Shown piece by piece: positions 1-8,230 of a DNA stretch of 64,000 bases. The notes beneath the pieces are model-generated. The model did no database searches. It was not told where the DNA came from and worked only from the letters and a program-made list of their open reading frames with translations. Numbering within the stretch: position 1 is the first letter of the stretch; every line of letters starts with the position of its first letter. A program made the position numbers and the translations under genes. Origin of the DNA: Streptomyces fructofermentans (GTDB lineage Bacteria > Actinomycetota > Actinomycetes > Streptomycetales > Streptomycetaceae); NCBI RefSeq assembly GCF_014651055.1, contig NZ_BMWD01000002.1, positions 350,028 through 414,027 on the forward strand, given 5' to 3'.

Positions 1-99
1 CGCGCACAGGGCGTCGACGGCCTCGGCGACGGCGGCGAGTTCCGCGTCGCGCTCCCAGAGGGGTGCCGAGGCGGCCGTCCCCGGCCGTGCCTCCGTCAT
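1..99 (-). CDS. N-terminus of a probable LuxR-family/AAA ATPase regulator (partial)
   Basis: Only the first 33 codons are present; the gene runs off the left edge. The start is ATG at 97-99 on the minus strand with a GGGAGG ribosome site just upstream. The visible peptide contains 'WERDAELAAVAEAVDAL', which resembles the opening of the ATPase module in large LuxR-type (LAL) regulators ('ERDAELAALDAAL...'). No Walker motif is inside the window, so the family call rests on this short stretch and is tentative. Confidence 0.45.
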   Translation of the reverse strand, partial: MTEARPGTAASAPLWERDAELAAVAEAVDALCA

Positions 100-767
100 C
101 CCGCTACCTCCCCAGGTCGCCCAAACGACGTACAGGCATCGAGCCTAGCCCTCCGGGCGCCGCCGTGGAGCCCCGTCGCGTCACCTGTTGCCGCGACGGG
201 TGACTGCCGCGGCGCGAAGGCGACGAGTCCCGCCGCCGACCGGCGCGGCAGCGGGTGACGGGCCGTCAGAAGGAGCGGTCGGGGGTACGGATTCCCGGCC
301 GCCGCCCGGGCGGGGGAGCCGCCGGCCAAGCCGTCCCGGGCGCACCGGCACCGCGGGGTACGCGGGGCCCGGCACCGGAATCAGTCCCCGGTGCCCCGCA
401 CCAGGCTCCGACCTCGCCGCCGGCTCCGGCTCCGGCTCCGGGCTACAGCTACGGGCTCCGGGCTACGGCTCCGGGCTCCGGGCTCCGGGGCCACCCGAGC
501 CCGAACCCGGACACGGGCTCGGCGGAGGCCCCACTGCCACAGGTACGGGCGGCGCAGGCACCACGGCCGCAGACAAAGGCACGACCCCAGGCACAGGCAC
601 GGGCACGGGCGCAGGCACGGACGCCGGCGCAGGCGGTGGCAGGGACACAGGCACAAGCCCTGCAACCGGCTCCGGGGTCCGGCTCCGGTGCGCCCCGGAA
701 GGTCACGAAGTGCGGAAGACCGGGGTCCTCTCATCCGGCTTTCACCCACGCCTCATACGGTGGACCC
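100..767. repeat. Gene-free region with short GC-rich tandem repeats
   Basis: No convincing gene lies here. Bases about 410-500 repeat a 'GGCTCC GG' type unit and about 590-660 repeat a degenerate six-base unit of the GGCACG/GGCACA/GGCGCA kind. Open frames cross it in several phases but encode low-complexity Pro/Ala/Arg or Gly/Thr runs with no family resemblance, so I treat it as simple-sequence intergenic DNA upstream of the DUF2510 gene. Confidence 0.6.
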
Positions 768-1712
768 ATGACGCAGGCGACTCCCCCCGGCTGGTACCCC
801 GACCCCGGGCAGACGATCAACGGCCCCGCGACCCAGCGCTGGTGGGACGGCAGGGCATGGACTGACCAGACGCGCCCCGCGGACTCGGCCGCCGCATGGG
901 GTCCCCCGGCGTACGCGCCCGGCGCCACGTACCCCGGTGCCCCGCCCCGCGGGCGCCGCGGGGTGCGCACGGCGATAGCCGTCGCCGCGGCCGTGGCCGT
1001 GCTCGCGGGCATCGGCGGCGGTGTGTACGCCCTGACCGCCGACGGCGGTTCGGGCGGCGGCCGGGACGACGCCCGGCCGACGCCCACCCGGCCGGGCGGC
1101 CCCCCGGGCCAGGAGGACGGTCCGGAAGGCGGCCCCGGCGGCGGCGAGAGCGGTTCGCCGCAGCCGCTGCCCTCCGAGGACGGCTTCGCCGCGGACCCCG
1201 TCAACGGCATCAGCCTGCCGGTTCCGGACGGCTGGAGCGGCGGGCCCCTCCAGGTGGGCGCGCAGGTGACGTCCAAGGACTCGTACAAATGCCCCGGCGA
1301 CACCTCCGCCACCTGCACCCGCGGCGGCGCCTACTCCGCCCCCGCGCTCGCGCTTGAGCTGAAGGCGACGACGGCGGAGGCCGCCGCGAAGGAGGACATC
1401 GCGAAGAACGCCGAGGAGTCGTACGGGGGCAAGAGCTACGGCGGCCTCACCTCGCACCAGGAGCTGTCCTCCAGGGCCGTGACGGTGGCCGGGCAGAAGG
1501 GCTACGCGGTCCGCTGGAAGGTGGTCACGGACAAGGGCGCCGACGGCTACGTCGAGTCGCTGGCCTTCCCCGCGCCTGCCGACGCGAAGCGGATCGTCGT
1601 CGTGCGGTTCGGCATCGACGTCGGCGCGAAGGCGCCGAAGCAGTCCGTCATCGACGAGATCACCAAGGGCATCAAGAAGTCCGCCGTCGCCGGCAGCGGA
1701 CAGGACGTCTGA
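768..1712 (+). CDS. DUF2510 domain membrane-anchored protein
   Basis: A 314-residue protein. Residues about 5-32 form a DUF2510 domain (PPGWYPDP... RWWDGRAWT), a short Trp-rich module common in actinobacterial envelope proteins. A single membrane segment follows at about 66-88, then a Gly/Pro-rich linker, and a globular C-terminal domain of about 180 residues, probably outside the membrane. I do not recognise the C-terminal domain. The start at ATG 768 was chosen because the DUF2510 motif begins five residues later; the frame stays open upstream but only through low-complexity sequence. A second DUF2510 protein lies nearby at 4809-5642. Function unknown. Confidence 0.8.
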   Translation: MTQATPPGWYPDPGQTINGPATQRWWDGRAWTDQTRPADSAAAWGPPAYAPGATYPGAPPRGRRGVRTAIAVAAAVAVLAGIGGGVYALTADGGSGGGRDDARPTPTRPGGPPGQEDGPEGGPGGGESGSPQPLPSEDGFAADPVNGISLPVPDGWSGGPLQVGAQVTSKDSYKCPGDTSATCTRGGAYSAPALALELKATTAEAAAKEDIAKNAEESYGGKSYGGLTSHQELSSRAVTVAGQKGYAVRWKVVTDKGADGYVESLAFPAPADAKRIVVVRFGIDVGAKAPKQSVIDEITKGIKKSAVAGSGQDV

Positions 1713-1907
1713 CCACCGGACCGGAACCGGGAGGACGGCCGCCGCCCGACACCGCGGCGGCCGGTCTCCCCCCGGCCCCGCAGTACCGGCCCCAGCACCG
1801 CCCCGCCGGGGCCGGGAACCGGCTTCCTCCACGACGGCCCCGTACGCGCCCGACCGCCGGTCCGCCGCCGGTCCGCCGCGCCCCTCCACGGCCCCCGGAA
1901 CGCCGGA

Positions 1908-1954
1908 CGGCCGGGTGGGGCGCCTCTCCGCTCAAGAGGAACCCCACCCGGCCG
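1908..1954. terminator. Stem-loop between convergent genes
   Basis: CGGCCGGGTGGGG at 1908-1920 is exactly complementary to CCCCACCCGGCCG at 1942-1954. The 21-base loop itself contains a CCTCT/AGAGG stem. It lies between the DUF2510 gene and the convergent TetR gene and fits a bidirectional terminator. The rest of 1713-2035 holds nothing else I can name. Confidence 0.6.
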
Positions 1955-2035
1955 GGCGGTGCGCGCCGCCCCCGTCCCCACGGTGCGGCGCGAGCAGGTC
2001 ACCGTCCAGTCATCCCGTGGACGGCGGCCTGGGTC

Positions 2036-2659
2036 TCAGGTGGGCCCGGACAGTCCGAGCGCGGGCAGCAGGGCCGCCTCCACATAGCGGACCAGGTAGT
2101 CCGCGTCCGCGTAGCGGCCCTCCAGGACGGGCCGTACGCGCATGATGCCGAGCAGTTGCGCCGGCACGAACTCCAGCGCCGGGTGGTCGGCGGCGATCTC
2201 GCCCCGGTCGACCGCGCGCCGCACCATCTCCCGCAGCGCGCCCAGCTCCGGCTCGACCAGCGCGTCGCGCAGGGCGCACTGGAGCTCCTCGTCCTGCACG
2301 ATGGCCTGGCCCAGCGCCTGCAGCAGGCGCGTGTCCTCGTCGGACCGCTCCCCCGCCGCGCGCGCGGCGGCGCACAGGTCGCCGGCGAGCGAGCCGGTGT
2401 CGATGCCGATGAACTTGGGGCAGTGGTTGGCCCTCAGCGCGGCGGCCACGAACTGCGGCTTCGTACGCCACTGCCGGTAGAGCGTCGACTTGCTGCACCG
2501 GGTGCTGGCGGCGATGCCCTCCATGGTGAGCGCGTCGTAGCCGCAGGCGCGGATCTGGTCGAGCACGGCGTCGAAGAACTCCTGCTCACGCTCGGGCGTG
2601 ATCTTGGAGCGGCGCGAGGCGGCGACCGTCTCCGGTCCGTCCGCTGCCTGCGACGTCAT
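2036..2659 (-). CDS. TetR/AcrR-family transcriptional regulator
   Basis: A 207-residue protein. An N-terminal TetR helix-turn-helix lies at about residues 20-65 (EREQEFFDAVLDQIRA... STLYRQWRTKPQF), followed by a helical ligand-binding domain with Cys/Arg-rich helices. The start at ATG 2659 follows an AGGAGAAG ribosome site. It is divergent from the PAP2 enzyme and DMT transporter genes, and the intergenic region carries a 20-bp inverted repeat, so it most likely represses that pair and itself. The ligand is not predictable. Confidence 0.85.
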   Translation of the reverse strand: MTSQAADGPETVAASRRSKITPEREQEFFDAVLDQIRACGYDALTMEGIAASTRCSKSTLYRQWRTKPQFVAAALRANHCPKFIGIDTGSLAGDLCAAARAAGERSDEDTRLLQALGQAIVQDEELQCALRDALVEPELGALREMVRRAVDRGEIAADHPALEFVPAQLLGIMRVRPVLEGRYADADYLVRYVEAALLPALGLSGPT

Positions 2660-2729
2660 GGCGCTTCTCCTCGCTCGTGCCGGTGCCAGGTCCGCTTCCC
2701 GGTGGCGTACCCAGTGTGGCGTACGCCCT

Positions 2730-2783
2730 ATCGATACGCCAGTGTACCGGAACGCGAACGTATCGGTACACTGGCGTACCGAT
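2730..2783. promoter_or_regulatory. Probable TetR operator: two 20-bp inverted arms
   Basis: The arm at 2730-2749 matches the reverse complement of 2764-2783 at 19 of 20 positions, with a 14-base spacer. Each arm has an inner imperfect palindrome of the form GTAC(6)GTAC (GTACACTGGCGTAC). Further GGCGTAC half-sites occur at about 2704-2727. The position between the divergent tetR and PAP2 genes supports an operator for the neighbouring TetR protein. Confidence 0.7.
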
Positions 2784-2880
2784 GAGCCGTGGAGCGGACC
2801 CACCCCATCCGTCGAGTGGATCCGCTCCTGGGCTCACCACGCATCAGTACACGTGAGACCGTCAAGCAAAGGGGCCGGGG

Positions 2881-3720
2881 ATGGAATGGCGATCCGAGCC
2901 TGCGCAGAAGGGGACCACCGCGATACGGCGGCCGCCCCTCGTCCGTGAGGTCCTGCTCGTCGCGGGACTCTTCCTCGTCTACAAGCTCGGCCGGCAGCTG
3001 GCCACCGGCCACGGCCCGGAGGCCCTCGGCAACGCGCACCGGGTGTGGGACCTGGAGCGCGCCGCGCACCTGCCGGGTGAGCGCGGCGTGCAGTCCGCGC
3101 TGCTGCACGGCGACACCCTCGTGCACGGGGCCAACACCTTCTACGCGACGGTCCACTTCCCCGCGACCGCGGCCTTCCTGGTCTGGCTGTACCTCCGGCG
3201 GCCCGGGCACTACGTATGGGCCCGCCGGGTCCTGGCCGTGGTGACCGCGGCCGCACTTGTCTGCCATCTCGCGTTCCCGCTCGCGCCGCCGCGGATGCTC
3301 GCCGCGACGGGACTGGTCGACACCGGTCAGGTCTACGGACCCACGGTCTACGGCGCCTCCCCGGAGGCCGACCCGCTGTCGAACCAGTTCGCGGCGATGC
3401 CGTCCCTGCACTTCGGCTGGGCGCTGATGGTGGCGGTCGGCCTGATCGTGGCGACGCGCTCGCGGCTGCGGTGGCTGTGGCTGCTGCACCCGCTGCTCAC
3501 CCTGCTGGTGATCGTCGGCACGGCGAACCACTACTGGCTCGACGCGATCGTGGCCGCCGCGCTGCTCGGCACCGCGCTCGCGGTGATCCGCCCGCCGCTG
3601 CCGGCCGCGCGGCACGGCGGGGTCGCGGCCGGCGGGAGGGGCACCGCGGCGCCCGTACGGAGCGGCTCCGGCGGGCCCGCCACGCCCAGGGGCCCGGAGC
3701 TCGTGGGAGCGGGACGATGA
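2881..3720 (+). CDS. PAP2-superfamily membrane phosphatase/transferase (inositol phosphorylceramide synthase-like)
   Basis: A 279-residue integral membrane protein with about six hydrophobic segments. The PAP2 signature is visible as 'AMPSLHFGWALM' (Pro174, Ser175, His177) and 'GTANHYWLDAI', whose histidine and aspartate complete the vanadate-phosphatase-like catalytic set. This arrangement matches bacterial relatives of AUR1/inositol phosphotransferases acting on lipid phosphates at the outer membrane face. The last 40 residues are a Gly/Arg-rich tail. It overlaps the next gene by four bases (ATGA), so the two are probably co-translated under TetR control. The exact substrate is unknown. Confidence 0.75.
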   Translation: MEWRSEPAQKGTTAIRRPPLVREVLLVAGLFLVYKLGRQLATGHGPEALGNAHRVWDLERAAHLPGERGVQSALLHGDTLVHGANTFYATVHFPATAAFLVWLYLRRPGHYVWARRVLAVVTAAALVCHLAFPLAPPRMLAATGLVDTGQVYGPTVYGASPEADPLSNQFAAMPSLHFGWALMVAVGLIVATRSRLRWLWLLHPLLTLLVIVGTANHYWLDAIVAAALLGTALAVIRPPLPAARHGGVAAGGRGTAAPVRSGSGGPATPRGPELVGAGR

Positions 3721-4739
3721 GCGCCACCCTCGCCGCCGTCGTCCTGTCCCTGTTCTCGTCCGTCGCCTACGCGGCCGCGGCGGTGGCCCAGGAGCGGCTG
3801 GCCGCCCGGACCGCCGGCCCCGGAGTGCTGCGCCTGCTCGGCAGCGGCGCCTGGTGGTGGGCGGTCGGGCTCAACGCGGCGGCCGCGCTGCTGCACGTGG
3901 CGGCCCTCAAGTACGGACCGCTCACCCTGGTCCAGCCGCTCGGGGCGCTCACCCTGGTCGCCGCGGTGCCGCTCGGCGCCCGGATGGCCGGGCGCCGGGT
4001 CGGCGCCGTGGAGTGGCGCGGTACGGCACTGACACTGGCCGGGCTCGCCGCGCTGCTCGTCACCGCCTCGGGGCCGGCGCCCGACGACGTGCTGAGCGTT
4101 CCCGAGGCGCTGGCCGTGGCGGGGGTGACGGCGGCTCTCATCGGCGCCCTCACCCGGCGGGCGCGTCCCGGTCTGCGGCACGCGGGCGCGTCCGGGGTCG
4201 CCTCGGGCGTGGCGTCCGCGCTCACGCAGACCGTCACCGTCGCCGCGACGGACCGCTCGGGTCCGCTGCTCGGCGTCGAGGTGGTCGCCGTGGCCCTGCT
4301 GGTGGCGCTCTTCGCGGCGGGCGGCCTGCTGCTCTCGCAGACCGCGTACAAGGGCGGCCTGGGCGCGCCGCTCTCGGTGGTCACGCTGGCCAACCCCCTG
4401 GCCGCCGCCGTGATCGGCCTCTCCCTGCTGGGCGAACGGCTCCGGGGCGGTGCCCCGGGACTGCTGCTCGCCCTGGCCGGGGCGGCGGTCGCGGCGTGCG
4501 GTGTGGTGACCCTGTCGCGCTGGGCGCCGGAGCCGGCGGCCGGGACGGCCGGGACGGCGGGGGCAGCCGGGGCGGCCATGGCGGCCGGAACACGGGGTGC
4601 GGACCCCGGCGACGAGCATCCGGTGGCCGCAGTCCTCGCGCTGGACCCCGGGCCGGCCCCTTCCGAGCCGTCGCCGACCGTCCGGCAGCCGGCACCGCCT
4701 TCGCCCTCGCCCTCGCCCGGGCACCTCACGGCGCACTGA
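3717..4739 (+). CDS. DMT-superfamily (EamA-like) transporter
   Basis: A 340-residue protein with eight to ten hydrophobic helices between residues 1 and 275 arranged as two similar halves, as in EamA/DMT permeases. 'YGPLTLVQPLGALTLVAAVPLG' in the first half and 'APLSVVTLANPLAAAVIG' in the second are typical helix motifs of these actinobacterial permeases. The C-terminal 65 residues are a cytoplasmic Ala/Gly/Pro-rich tail. It starts inside the stop of the PAP2 gene. The substrate cannot be inferred; linkage to a lipid-phosphate enzyme and TetR regulator suggests envelope or drug-related export. Confidence 0.75.
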   Translation: MSATLAAVVLSLFSSVAYAAAAVAQERLAARTAGPGVLRLLGSGAWWWAVGLNAAAALLHVAALKYGPLTLVQPLGALTLVAAVPLGARMAGRRVGAVEWRGTALTLAGLAALLVTASGPAPDDVLSVPEALAVAGVTAALIGALTRRARPGLRHAGASGVASGVASALTQTVTVAATDRSGPLLGVEVVAVALLVALFAAGGLLLSQTAYKGGLGAPLSVVTLANPLAAAVIGLSLLGERLRGGAPGLLLALAGAAVAACGVVTLSRWAPEPAAGTAGTAGAAGAAMAAGTRGADPGDEHPVAAVLALDPGPAPSEPSPTVRQPAPPSPSPSPGHLTAH

Positions 4740-4747
4740 CGGACCGT

Positions 4748-4798
4748 ACGACGGGGGCGGGCCGGAACGCTCAGCGCGTTCCGGCCCGCCCCCGTCGT
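4748..4798. terminator. Strong bidirectional terminator hairpin
   Basis: A perfect 22-bp stem (4748-4769 with 4777-4798) and a 7-base loop lie between the DMT transporter gene and the convergent scramblase-like gene. It is one of the strongest hairpins in the window. Confidence 0.8.
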
Positions 4799-4808
4799 GT
4801 GCGCCCGG

Positions 4809-5642
4809 TCAGCCCAGACCGCGCGAGTCCTGCTTGAGCGCGGTGTCGACCGTGAGGGCCGTCGCCACCACGAGGCTCAGCAGGGGCTCGGGCAGCTGGT
4901 AGTGGATCTGCAGGACGTAGTTGTCCGCGGTCGTGAACATCGTCTTGGCGAGCCCCTCCCAGGTCTTGGTGATCCGGGCGACCTCGTTGTCCGTGTGGTC
5001 GACGATCGCGAAGTTCCACGCCCGCCAGTTCTCCGCCTTGACCGCGCCGAGCTGCTGCCCGTTGGCCGTGATCGCGAAGTTGATCTTCCCGAACATGTTC
5101 TGCTGGGCTATCTCGCCGACCGGCGTACCGTCCGGACGCGTGACGACGACACGCGACTTGAGGAACTTCCGGGGCCGGGTCAGCAGGAGCTGCGGCGTGC
5201 CGTGGGCGTCGCGGATCTCCAGCCTGTGCGTCATGAACTGGTCGAGGCTGGCGAAGAAGCGCAGCACCTTCTTCAGGACGCTCTGCCCGACCTGCACCAC
5301 GGAGCCGAGCTGGTTGCCCTGCTGGTCCATGACCTTGTACTCGTTGGTCAGCTCGATCAGCTTGGCCTTCTGGTTCACCACCAGGACCGGCTCGGTGAAC
5401 AGGGAGCCGCCGCCGGCCGCGTGGGGCGCGACCCCGGCCTGCTGGTGCACCTGCTTCTGCACACGCGGATCGGGGCCGGCCGCCTGCTGCGGGACGTGCG
5501 GGGCGGGCTGCGCGGGGGCCTGGCCCTGCCGGCCCGCGTCGGTGTGCTGGGTCCACTGGGCGCCGTCCCAGTAGCGCTGCGTCTGCGGCGCACCCTGAGG
5601 ATCCGGATACCAGCCTGCAGGTGTGTTCGAATGCGTGGTCAC
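4809..5642 (-). CDS. DUF2510 domain plus scramblase-like (LURP-one/Tubby-like) protein
   Basis: A 277-residue protein. Residues about 8-33 are a DUF2510 domain (PAGWYPDP... RYWDGAQWT). A Gln/Pro/Ala-rich linker runs to about 75. Residues 80-270 form a beta-rich domain of the phospholipid scramblase/LURP-one-related superfamily ('VLVVNQKAKLIELTNEYKV', 'DQFMTHRLEIRDAHG', 'NFAIVDHTDNEVARITK'). The start is GTG at 5642. There is no signal peptide. The role in bacteria is not established; membrane association is plausible. Confidence 0.75.
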   Translation of the reverse strand: MTTHSNTPAGWYPDPQGAPQTQRYWDGAQWTQHTDAGRQGQAPAQPAPHVPQQAAGPDPRVQKQVHQQAGVAPHAAGGGSLFTEPVLVVNQKAKLIELTNEYKVMDQQGNQLGSVVQVGQSVLKKVLRFFASLDQFMTHRLEIRDAHGTPQLLLTRPRKFLKSRVVVTRPDGTPVGEIAQQNMFGKINFAITANGQQLGAVKAENWRAWNFAIVDHTDNEVARITKTWEGLAKTMFTTADNYVLQIHYQLPEPLLSLVVATALTVDTALKQDSRGLG

Positions 5643-5696
5643 CGGGGCACACTACCCCGGGCCCGCAGGTACCTGACAGGACGGGTCATGCGGGAC

Positions 5697-7763
5697 TCAT
5701 CCCTCCCGCCGGACGGCGGCGATGGCCGGGTCGCTGACCCCGGACCGGCCGTTCTCGACGTGTCCGGCGAAGCGGCGCAGGAAGGAACGGTCGGCGTCGG
5801 ACACGACGGTGACGTCGTACCAGCGTCTGCTCGCCGACAGGTCCACGGTGTGCCGCACGGTGGCGCCGGGCCGCACCCGGACCGAGCGCGGCCTGCCGCC
5901 GTAGCCGTCGGTGAGCCTCAGGTTCACGGCGGTGGAGCCCCGGTTGGTGAGGGTCAGCTCGACGTCGTCGCCGGTGTGCCGCGCGGTGACCTCGGGCCCG
6001 GCCGCTCCGCCCGGTCCCCTGAAGGTCCGCAGGAAGCCGTTCGGCCCGTGCACGGTCAGGTCGTACGAACCCTCCGAGTGCGCGCAGTCCCAGGTGTCCG
6101 AGACGCTGTGCCCGGCCCCGGTGGTGTAGGTCCAGGGTCCGTCGGCACGGTTCCCCGCGGTGACGTGGAAGGCCGCTCCCGCCTTCCTCCCCGAGGCGAG
6201 GGTCAGGGTGATCCTCCCGGTCGCCGGGTCCACCGAGCCGTCGGCCCGCGGCGCGTAGGGCAGCGGCCTGGCGGGCCGCAGTCCGCGTTCCTGCCGGGGC
6301 AGCGCGGGGTTCGCGGGCGGTGTGGGCCGGTAGTCGGGGTGGCGGTCGCCGTCCGGCGGTTCGTAGCCGTCGGTGTCGGGGAGCGCGGGCGTGCCGGCGT
6401 CCCTGCGGCTGAAGTCGAAGGCGTTGGTGAGGTCGCCGCAGACGGCCCGCCGCCAGGGCGAGATGTTCGGCTCCTCGACCCCGAAGCGGCGCTCCATGAA
6501 CCGGACGATCGACGTGTGGTCGAAGGTCTCGGAGCAGACGAACCCGCCCTTGCTCCAGGGCGAGACCACGAGCATCGGCACGCGTGGGCCGAGTCCGTAC
6601 ACCCCGGCGGTGTGGGTCGCGCTGCCGCCGAACACGTCGAGTCCGACGTCCACGGTCGACCTGCCCTGGGCCGCGGACCGCGGCGGCTGGGGCGGCACGA
6701 CGTGGTCGAAGAAGCCGTCGTTCTCGTCGTACGTGATGAACAGGGCCGTCCTCGCCCACACGGCCGGGTCGGACGTCAGCGCGTCCAGCACCTGGGAGAT
6801 GTACCAGGCGCCGTAGTTCGAGGGCCAGTTGGAGTGCTCGGAGAACGCCTCGGGGGCCGCGATCCAGGAGATCCGCGGAAGCGTGCCGCCCCGCACGTCG
6901 GCCCGCAGCCGGTCGAAGAACCCCTCGCCCCTGCGCGCGTCGGTGCCGGTGCGGGCCTTGTCGAACAGGGGGTCGCCGGGCCGGGCGTCGCGGTACTTGT
7001 TGAAGTAGAGGAGCGAGTTGTCGCCGTAGTTGCCGCGGTACGGGTCGGCGATCCAGCCCCAGGAGCCGGCCGCGTCCAGTCCGTCGCCGATGTCCTGGTA
7101 GATCTTCCAGGAGACGCCGGCCGCTTCGAGCCGCTCGGGGTACGTCGTCCAGTCGTAGCCGAGTTCGTCGTTGCCGAGGACGGGGCCGCCGCCCCTGCCG
7201 TCGTTGCCCGTGTGCCCCGTCCACATGTAGTAGCGGTTCGGGTCGGTCGAGCCGATGAACGAGCAGTGGTACGCGTCGCAGACGGTGAAGGCGTCGGCGA
7301 GCGCGTAGTGGAACGGGATGTCCTCGCGCGTCAGGTACGCCATGGTGGTGGCGCCCTTGGCCGGGACCCAGTTGTCGTACTTGCCCCCGTTGTAGGCGGC
7401 GTGGCCGTCGGACCAGCCGTGCGGCAGCCCTTCCAGGAACTGCATGCCGAGGTCGTCGGCCTCGGGGTGGAACGGCAGCAGGTCCTTGCCCGTGCCGTCG
7501 GGCTGGTGCCACACGGACCGGCCGTTGTCGAGCGTCACCGGGTGCGGGTCGCCGAAGCCCCGGACGCCCCTGAGGGAGCCGAAGTAGTGGTCGAAGGACC
7601 GGTTCTCCTGCATCAGGACCACGATGTGGTCGACGTCCTCGATGGTTCCCCGGCGATGGCCGGCGGGTATCGCGGCAGCCTTGGCGATGCTCTCCGACAG
7701 CGCGGTCAACGCGGCCATGCCGCCCGCGAGTTGGAGGAATCGGCGTCGGTTCACTTCGGTCAT
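5697..7763 (-). CDS. Phosphocholine-specific phospholipase C, Tat-exported
   Basis: A 688-residue protein. The N-terminus carries a twin-arginine signal ('NRRRFLQLAGG') followed by a hydrophobic stretch, so it should be exported folded. The phosphoesterase domain begins with 'VVLMQENRSFDHYFG', the hallmark of the acid phosphatase/phospholipase C (PlcC/PlcN) family, and continues to about residue 460 ('ITYDENDGFFDHVVPP' is a second metal-site motif). Two C-terminal DUF756-type beta domains follow (about 490-685). It should hydrolyse phosphatidylcholine or sphingomyelin outside the cell to release phosphorylcholine. Start ATG 7763 has a GAGAGG site upstream. Such genes are often phosphate-regulated; I could not assign a clear PHO box. 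Confidence 0.9.
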   Translation of the reverse strand: MTEVNRRRFLQLAGGMAALTALSESIAKAAAIPAGHRRGTIEDVDHIVVLMQENRSFDHYFGSLRGVRGFGDPHPVTLDNGRSVWHQPDGTGKDLLPFHPEADDLGMQFLEGLPHGWSDGHAAYNGGKYDNWVPAKGATTMAYLTREDIPFHYALADAFTVCDAYHCSFIGSTDPNRYYMWTGHTGNDGRGGGPVLGNDELGYDWTTYPERLEAAGVSWKIYQDIGDGLDAAGSWGWIADPYRGNYGDNSLLYFNKYRDARPGDPLFDKARTGTDARRGEGFFDRLRADVRGGTLPRISWIAAPEAFSEHSNWPSNYGAWYISQVLDALTSDPAVWARTALFITYDENDGFFDHVVPPQPPRSAAQGRSTVDVGLDVFGGSATHTAGVYGLGPRVPMLVVSPWSKGGFVCSETFDHTSIVRFMERRFGVEEPNISPWRRAVCGDLTNAFDFSRRDAGTPALPDTDGYEPPDGDRHPDYRPTPPANPALPRQERGLRPARPLPYAPRADGSVDPATGRITLTLASGRKAGAAFHVTAGNRADGPWTYTTGAGHSVSDTWDCAHSEGSYDLTVHGPNGFLRTFRGPGGAAGPEVTARHTGDDVELTLTNRGSTAVNLRLTDGYGGRPRSVRVRPGATVRHTVDLSASRRWYDVTVVSDADRSFLRRFAGHVENGRSGVSDPAIAAVRREG

Positions 7764-8230
7764 GGGTGGCCTCTCGTCCTGACGGGTGGTGCGGGGGACT
7801 GTCGACGGGGCGGATGTGCGGGAAGCTGCGCGAAAGGAGTGTTCCAAGAGCAACAAACGTCAGGGAAGGGGCGCGTGGCGCCCACGTGAAGGACGGCGGT
7901 ACGTGAGGTGCGGGCCCGGCCCGGCCCGGCGACTCGCGTCGAGGCGCGCACGGTTCGCCCTCCACCGCGTTCCGCGCGGCACGAAGTCTCCGACCGCGAC
8001 GGGCGAGTTGGTTCTTTCGGCCCGGCGCGCAGCCGGTGCGACTTTTCATGAATGGGCGCTATTGCGCCACATGCCTGGGGTAACGTACGACTTCACGAAG
8101 GTCCCACAATGCACACCATCGGACCTTCGCCTTTCCTGCACGTATTTTCGAGTTGAGCATGACGCCAGTCGTTCGATTATGTGAGAACGCGGCCGCACGT
8201 CCCAGACGGTTGCCGCGTTCCGGGGGGCAC
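7764..8230. promoter_or_regulatory. Divergent intergenic region with an AT-rich patch
   Basis: This 467-base region separates the phospholipase C gene from the five-gene GTPase operon and should contain both promoters. Bases 8040-8180 are clearly richer in A/T than the surroundings. TTG 8153 and ATG 8159 are in frame with the downstream gene but have no good ribosome site, and would bring a TTA codon at 8176-8178. Confidence 0.4.

Noticed and set aside
255..767. In-frame N-terminal extension of the DUF2510 protein by 171 residues
   Set aside because: The extension is low-complexity Pro/Ala/Gln encoded by simple repeats, and the DUF2510 motif starts five residues after ATG 768, as usual for this family.
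4797..7889. 1030-codon open frame on the plus strand
   Set aside because: It is the mirror of the phospholipase C and scramblase-like genes, with Arg/Val/Gly-biased composition and no family signature.
7764..8000. PHO box upstream of the phospholipase C gene
   Set aside because: Only a partial match to the GTTCACC-type repeats was visible; not enough to call.
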